Assembly: GCA_963732925.1 (NCBI GenBank)
Contig: CAVTBJ010000003.1
Span: 20,666 to 84,665 of the forward strand
DNA length: 64,000 nucleotides
Source: DASZRZ01 sp963732925
GTDB taxonomy: Bacteria > Acidobacteriota > Terriglobia > Terriglobales > Acidobacteriaceae
Direction of reading: 5' to 3'
Positions 62,063 to 64,000 of the stretch are shown here, piece by piece. Each line of letters opens with the position of its first letter. The stretch's first letter is position 1. The position numbers and the translations under genes were made by a program. The notes under the pieces are model-generated. The model saw only the letters and a list, made by a program, of their open reading frames with translations. It did no database searches and was not told the origin of the DNA.

Positions 62063-62329
62063 ATGCCCAAGAAGGCGCACACGGAAGAGCAGATCGTGGC
62101 GGTACTGCGGCAGGTTCAAGCGGGAGCGCGAGTAGACGAGGTTTGCCGCAAGGTGGGGATCAGCCAGGCGACGTACTATCTGTGGAAGCGGAAGTATACC
62201 GGGGTAGGAGTGAGCGAGTTGCGTGAGCTGCGGCAGTTGCGGGAAGAGGTGGGGCGGCTAAAGCGGCTGGTGGCGGACCTGAGCCTGGACCGGCAGATGC
62301 TGCAGGAGATTGTCTCAAAAAAGCTGTAA
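62063..62329 (+). CDS. IS3-family OrfA (HTH protein)
   Basis: The 88-residue protein has a helix-turn-helix (TEEQIVAVLRQVQAGARVDE, VCRKVGISQATYYLWKRKYT) and a leucine-zipper-like C-terminus (ELRELRQLREEVGRLKRLVA, DLSLDRQMLQEIV), as in IS3-family transposase_8 OrfA. A slippery A6G lies at its end, so part of the translation shifts -1 to make an OrfAB fusion. Confidence 0.92.
   Translation: MPKKAHTEEQIVAVLRQVQAGARVDEVCRKVGISQATYYLWKRKYTGVGVSELRELRQLREEVGRLKRLVADLSLDRQMLQEIVSKKL
62317..62323 (+). promoter_or_regulatory. Programmed -1 frameshift site AAAAAAG
   Basis: The heptamer A-AAA-AAG is in register with orfA (TCA AAA AAG) directly before its TAA. Slipping one base back reads on as KKAVRPRARRKLARWAQEAY into orfB, as is known for IS3-family elements. 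Confidence 0.8.
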
Positions 62330-62349
62330 GGCCTCGTGCGCGTCGGAAG

Positions 62350-63261
62350 TTGGCGCGCTGGGCGCAGGAGGCCTATCGGATCAGCGAGCGGCAGGCAGCG
62401 CGGCTGGTGAAGCTGGCAATCGGGACGCTGCGCTATGAGAGCCGGAAAGTGTTCGATGAAGTGTTACGCCATCGTCTGCGAGAGCTGGCAGGAATGCACG
62501 TGCGCTACGGGTATCGGCGGTTGACCGTGCTGTTGCGACGCGAAGGCTGGCATGTGAATGCAAAGCGCATCTACCGGCTGTACCGAGAGGAAGAGTTGAT
62601 TGTACGAACGAAGCAGCGACGGAAGATGGCGCGACGACGGCCAATCCCGAGCGGCGTAGCCGTGCGACCGAACCAGAGTTGGAGCATGGATTTTGTGAGC
62701 GACAAGTTGGCCGACGGGCGTTGGCTGCGCATTCTTACCGTGGTCGATCAGTTCACGCGGGAGTGCGTTGGGTTGGAAGCCGATCGCTCGACGACGGGCA
62801 TGAAGGTAGCACAGGCATTGGAACGTGCCAGGCAGGAACGAGGGAGCCTGCCGAAAAGCATCACGGTGGACAACGGCAGCGAGTTCTGGAGTCGTGCGCT
62901 GGAAGCCTGGGCCATGACGAACGAGGTGCAGTTATGTTTCATTCGTCCGGGTCGCCCGGTGGAGAACGGATTCATCGAGAGTTTCAACGGCCGGCTGCGC
63001 GACGAATGTTTGAACGTGGAGTGGTTCACGTCGCTGGACGATGCCCGGCAGAAGCTGGCGAAGTTTCGCGAGCATTACAATCGCGAGCGTCCGCATAGCG
63101 CGTTGGCGGATCGAACGCCCGCGGCATTCGCGGAGTTGCACAGGGAAAAAGCTAGTACATTGATGGGGCGCGCACTCCAGAGTCTCTTGATGGAGCCTCT
63201 GGAGTGCGCGAAACCCCCGTCATCAGCGGAGGAAAGGACTTACACTGCCCCAAACCTCTAG
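62350..63261 (+). CDS. IS3-family OrfB transposase (DDE integrase fold)
   Basis: The 303-residue protein has an HTH_21 segment (GMHVRYGYRRLTVLLRREGW), then the rve catalytic core: first Asp in SWSMDFVSDKLADGRW, second in ITVDNGSEFWSR and Glu in PVENGFIESFNGRLRDECLN, with the NxxRPHSAL end (REHYNRERPHSAL). All three catalytic residues are present. It is probably made as an OrfAB fusion through the upstream slippery site, because its own start is a TTG in the middle of the fused frame. Confidence 0.92.
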   Translation: MARWAQEAYRISERQAARLVKLAIGTLRYESRKVFDEVLRHRLRELAGMHVRYGYRRLTVLLRREGWHVNAKRIYRLYREEELIVRTKQRRKMARRRPIPSGVAVRPNQSWSMDFVSDKLADGRWLRILTVVDQFTRECVGLEADRSTTGMKVAQALERARQERGSLPKSITVDNGSEFWSRALEAWAMTNEVQLCFIRPGRPVENGFIESFNGRLRDECLNVEWFTSLDDARQKLAKFREHYNRERPHSALADRTPAAFAELHREKASTLMGRALQSLLMEPLECAKPPSSAEERTYTAPNL

Positions 63262-63538
63262 TGTCGTTTGTGATAGAAAATGGGAGCGGTTGAAGCCAGG
63301 GGGGGATATGTTAACGTGGGACAAACCAGATTTGGGGGCACTCATCTCGCTAGATTCAGAAAAGAGGCAGGTTTTCACAGCATATGCAAATGCACACTCA
63401 GGAGCCACGGTGTGGGTTTCGAACGAAAACCATGACAGCGTGGTGATGAGCACACACAATACGGCCGAGCTTGAGATTACCCATGGCAATCAAATCATAT
63501 ATAAGCAGCCTCCTAACGCGCCCGACCTGAAGCAGTAG

Positions 63539-64000
63539 CCGCCCCGCGTGGGTAGGCCCGCGAGTCTGGGTGGCTGTCCAAGCCCGCTCGGCGTGCGATT
63601 TCCTCACCTCAATCAAAACATTAGCCCAAAGGATTATGTGATTCTTTTCTGTGTATCCCAGTTTTCTTGCGTGCACGAAAAAGCCATTGCCCGGCATGTG
63701 CTTGTCGCCGCTGACCATAAAGGCGGTGAGTACACCGCGATTCCAGCGCGGGCGCGGTGTTTGGCCGCTCCTGCAACTTTCTTGTTGTGGATGATCCCCT
63801 CTCGCCTACTGCCGCGTCATTCCCAAACAGAACGCGACACAGTGAATCAGAATTCCCAGTTTACTTTCCGGAGTCGGCTGGAGAAAGCCGACTCGGATTG
63901 CATCGTTGTTTGTTCGACTCGACTTCACCAAAACGACTTCGTAGGTCACATCCTCGAAAGGGAGGATGTGTGGGACGGTACCACCTTCCCGCCGCCTGAC
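63539..64000. other. Accessory-region end without clear gene
   Basis: Only weak frames occur. A short minus-strand stretch (63600-63735) encodes RGVLTAFMVSGDKHMPGNGF and FVHARKLGYTEKN before a stop-less run into the pseudogene complement. It could be the tail of a decayed gene. Nothing can be named. Confidence 0.35.

Larger units (their letters stand above)
62003..63276 (+). mobile_element. IS3-family insertion sequence, about 1.27 kb
   Basis: Imperfect terminal inverted repeats (CTGACACAGGGGAG then ATTAGAGG on the left; CTATCACAAACGACAC then TAGAGG on the reverse complement of the right) enclose two overlapping-phase genes typical of IS3. Flanking AAAA at 61999-62002 and 63277-63280 fits a 4-bp target duplication. 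The exact ends are inferred and may be off by one or two bases because of the A-rich flank. Confidence 0.8.
61684..63538 (+). pseudogene. Small membrane protein gene interrupted by an IS3-family element
   Basis: The 5' part (61684-62002) encodes MPEQITALERRVSRLSKLML, a membrane helix (LLAVLWIATLAGSLLIWFQR) and VRRISVVDERGVQRVLISAP followed by GILIYDPKGNE. The 3' part (about 63281-63538) encodes TWDKPDLGALISLDSEKRQV, FTAYANAHSGATVWVSNENH and STHNTAELEITHGNQIIYKQ. Removing the element plus one copy of a 4-bp AAAA duplication puts the two halves in one frame up to RGGYV, after which one extra base (GTTAACG) must be dropped to join LTWDKPD. The intact protein would be a small anchored beta-rich protein of about 190 residues. 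Function unknown. Confidence 0.7.

Noticed and set aside
63398..63718. Minus-strand frame of 106 codons
   Set aside because: Half of it is antisense to the 3' part of the interrupted gene; only a short stretch looks protein-like and no family could be named.

Overview
The window is GC-rich (near 60%) chromosomal DNA whose gene content points to an Acidobacteriota bacterium, most likely class Terriglobia, from soil or a metagenome. The signs are: a linked DUF1501/DUF1800 pair, a SYLF protein, a DUF3106 protein behind an ECF sigma/anti-sigma pair, a MeaB-epimerase pair, an NtrY/NtrX pair, a pilB-pilT-pilC-pilS-pilR cluster, tandem DUF4159 genes and a kinase-like protein with a TonB-type tail. 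LptE and a lipid A-type acyltransferase imply a Gram-negative outer membrane. No taxonomic marker such as 16S rRNA is present, so this placement is an inference from content and gene order.

Layout. 1-8.4 kb: truncated acyltransferase, SYLF lipid-binding protein, an unknown helical-repeat-like protein, a processive-type family 2 glycosyltransferase, a TGSGSI-repeat exported protein (DUF4097), SAM hydrolase, a small membrane protein and a PilZ-like protein. 8.5-12.7 kb: two exported amidohydrolases around an ABC-2 exporter and a decayed sugar isomerase. 13-23.3 kb: tRNA-Pro and a conserved housekeeping run (2H phosphoesterase, UDP-glucose dehydrogenase homologue, MeaB, methylmalonyl-CoA epimerase, TsaB, RimI, OsmC, DUF465, Psd, PssA, an Usg-1-like ASADH homologue, LptE, HolA). 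23.5-29 kb: DHFR-like reductase, Gfo/Idh/MocA oxidoreductase, ribosomal protein S20, DinB-like, HdeD-like and rhomboid proteins. 29.3-38.4 kb: PhoH-YbeY-CorC-Era, the NtrX/NtrY-type two-component pair and an endonuclease III-like glycosylase. 38.7-47.2 kb: type IV pilus motor and PilS/PilR. 47.8-51 kb: two DUF4159 proteins and a pseudokinase-TonB fusion. 51.4-59.7 kb: YceH, M28 peptidase, DUF1501/DUF1800, DUF3106, anti-sigma and ECF sigma. 59.8-64 kb: tRNA-Val followed by an accessory stretch of orphan small genes bracketed by palindromic repeats, one of them split by an IS3-family element.

How the genes fit together. Much of the window serves the envelope: lipid synthesis (Psd/PssA), LPS (LptE, acyltransferase), exported hydrolases, surface polysaccharide (glycosyltransferase, nucleotide-sugar dehydrogenase homologue) and twitching motility (PilB/T/C). 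Control seems to run through two sigma-54-type regulators and one ECF sigma/anti-sigma pair.

Most notable observations. (1) A family of 25-nt hairpin units, usually in head-to-head pairs, flanks four small orphan genes. (2) Three enzyme homologues lack key catalytic residues (kinase, UDP-glucose dehydrogenase and aspartate-semialdehyde dehydrogenase families). (3) GAAACNN heptamer tandem repeats occur at two loci. (4) Several genes have a -10 box only 6-11 nt before the start codon, which suggests leaderless mRNAs. The sequence also carries many one-base indels, often in homopolymers and dense in the glycosyltransferase and pilB. I treat these mostly as assembly error, so several genes below are given as frame-corrected spans.
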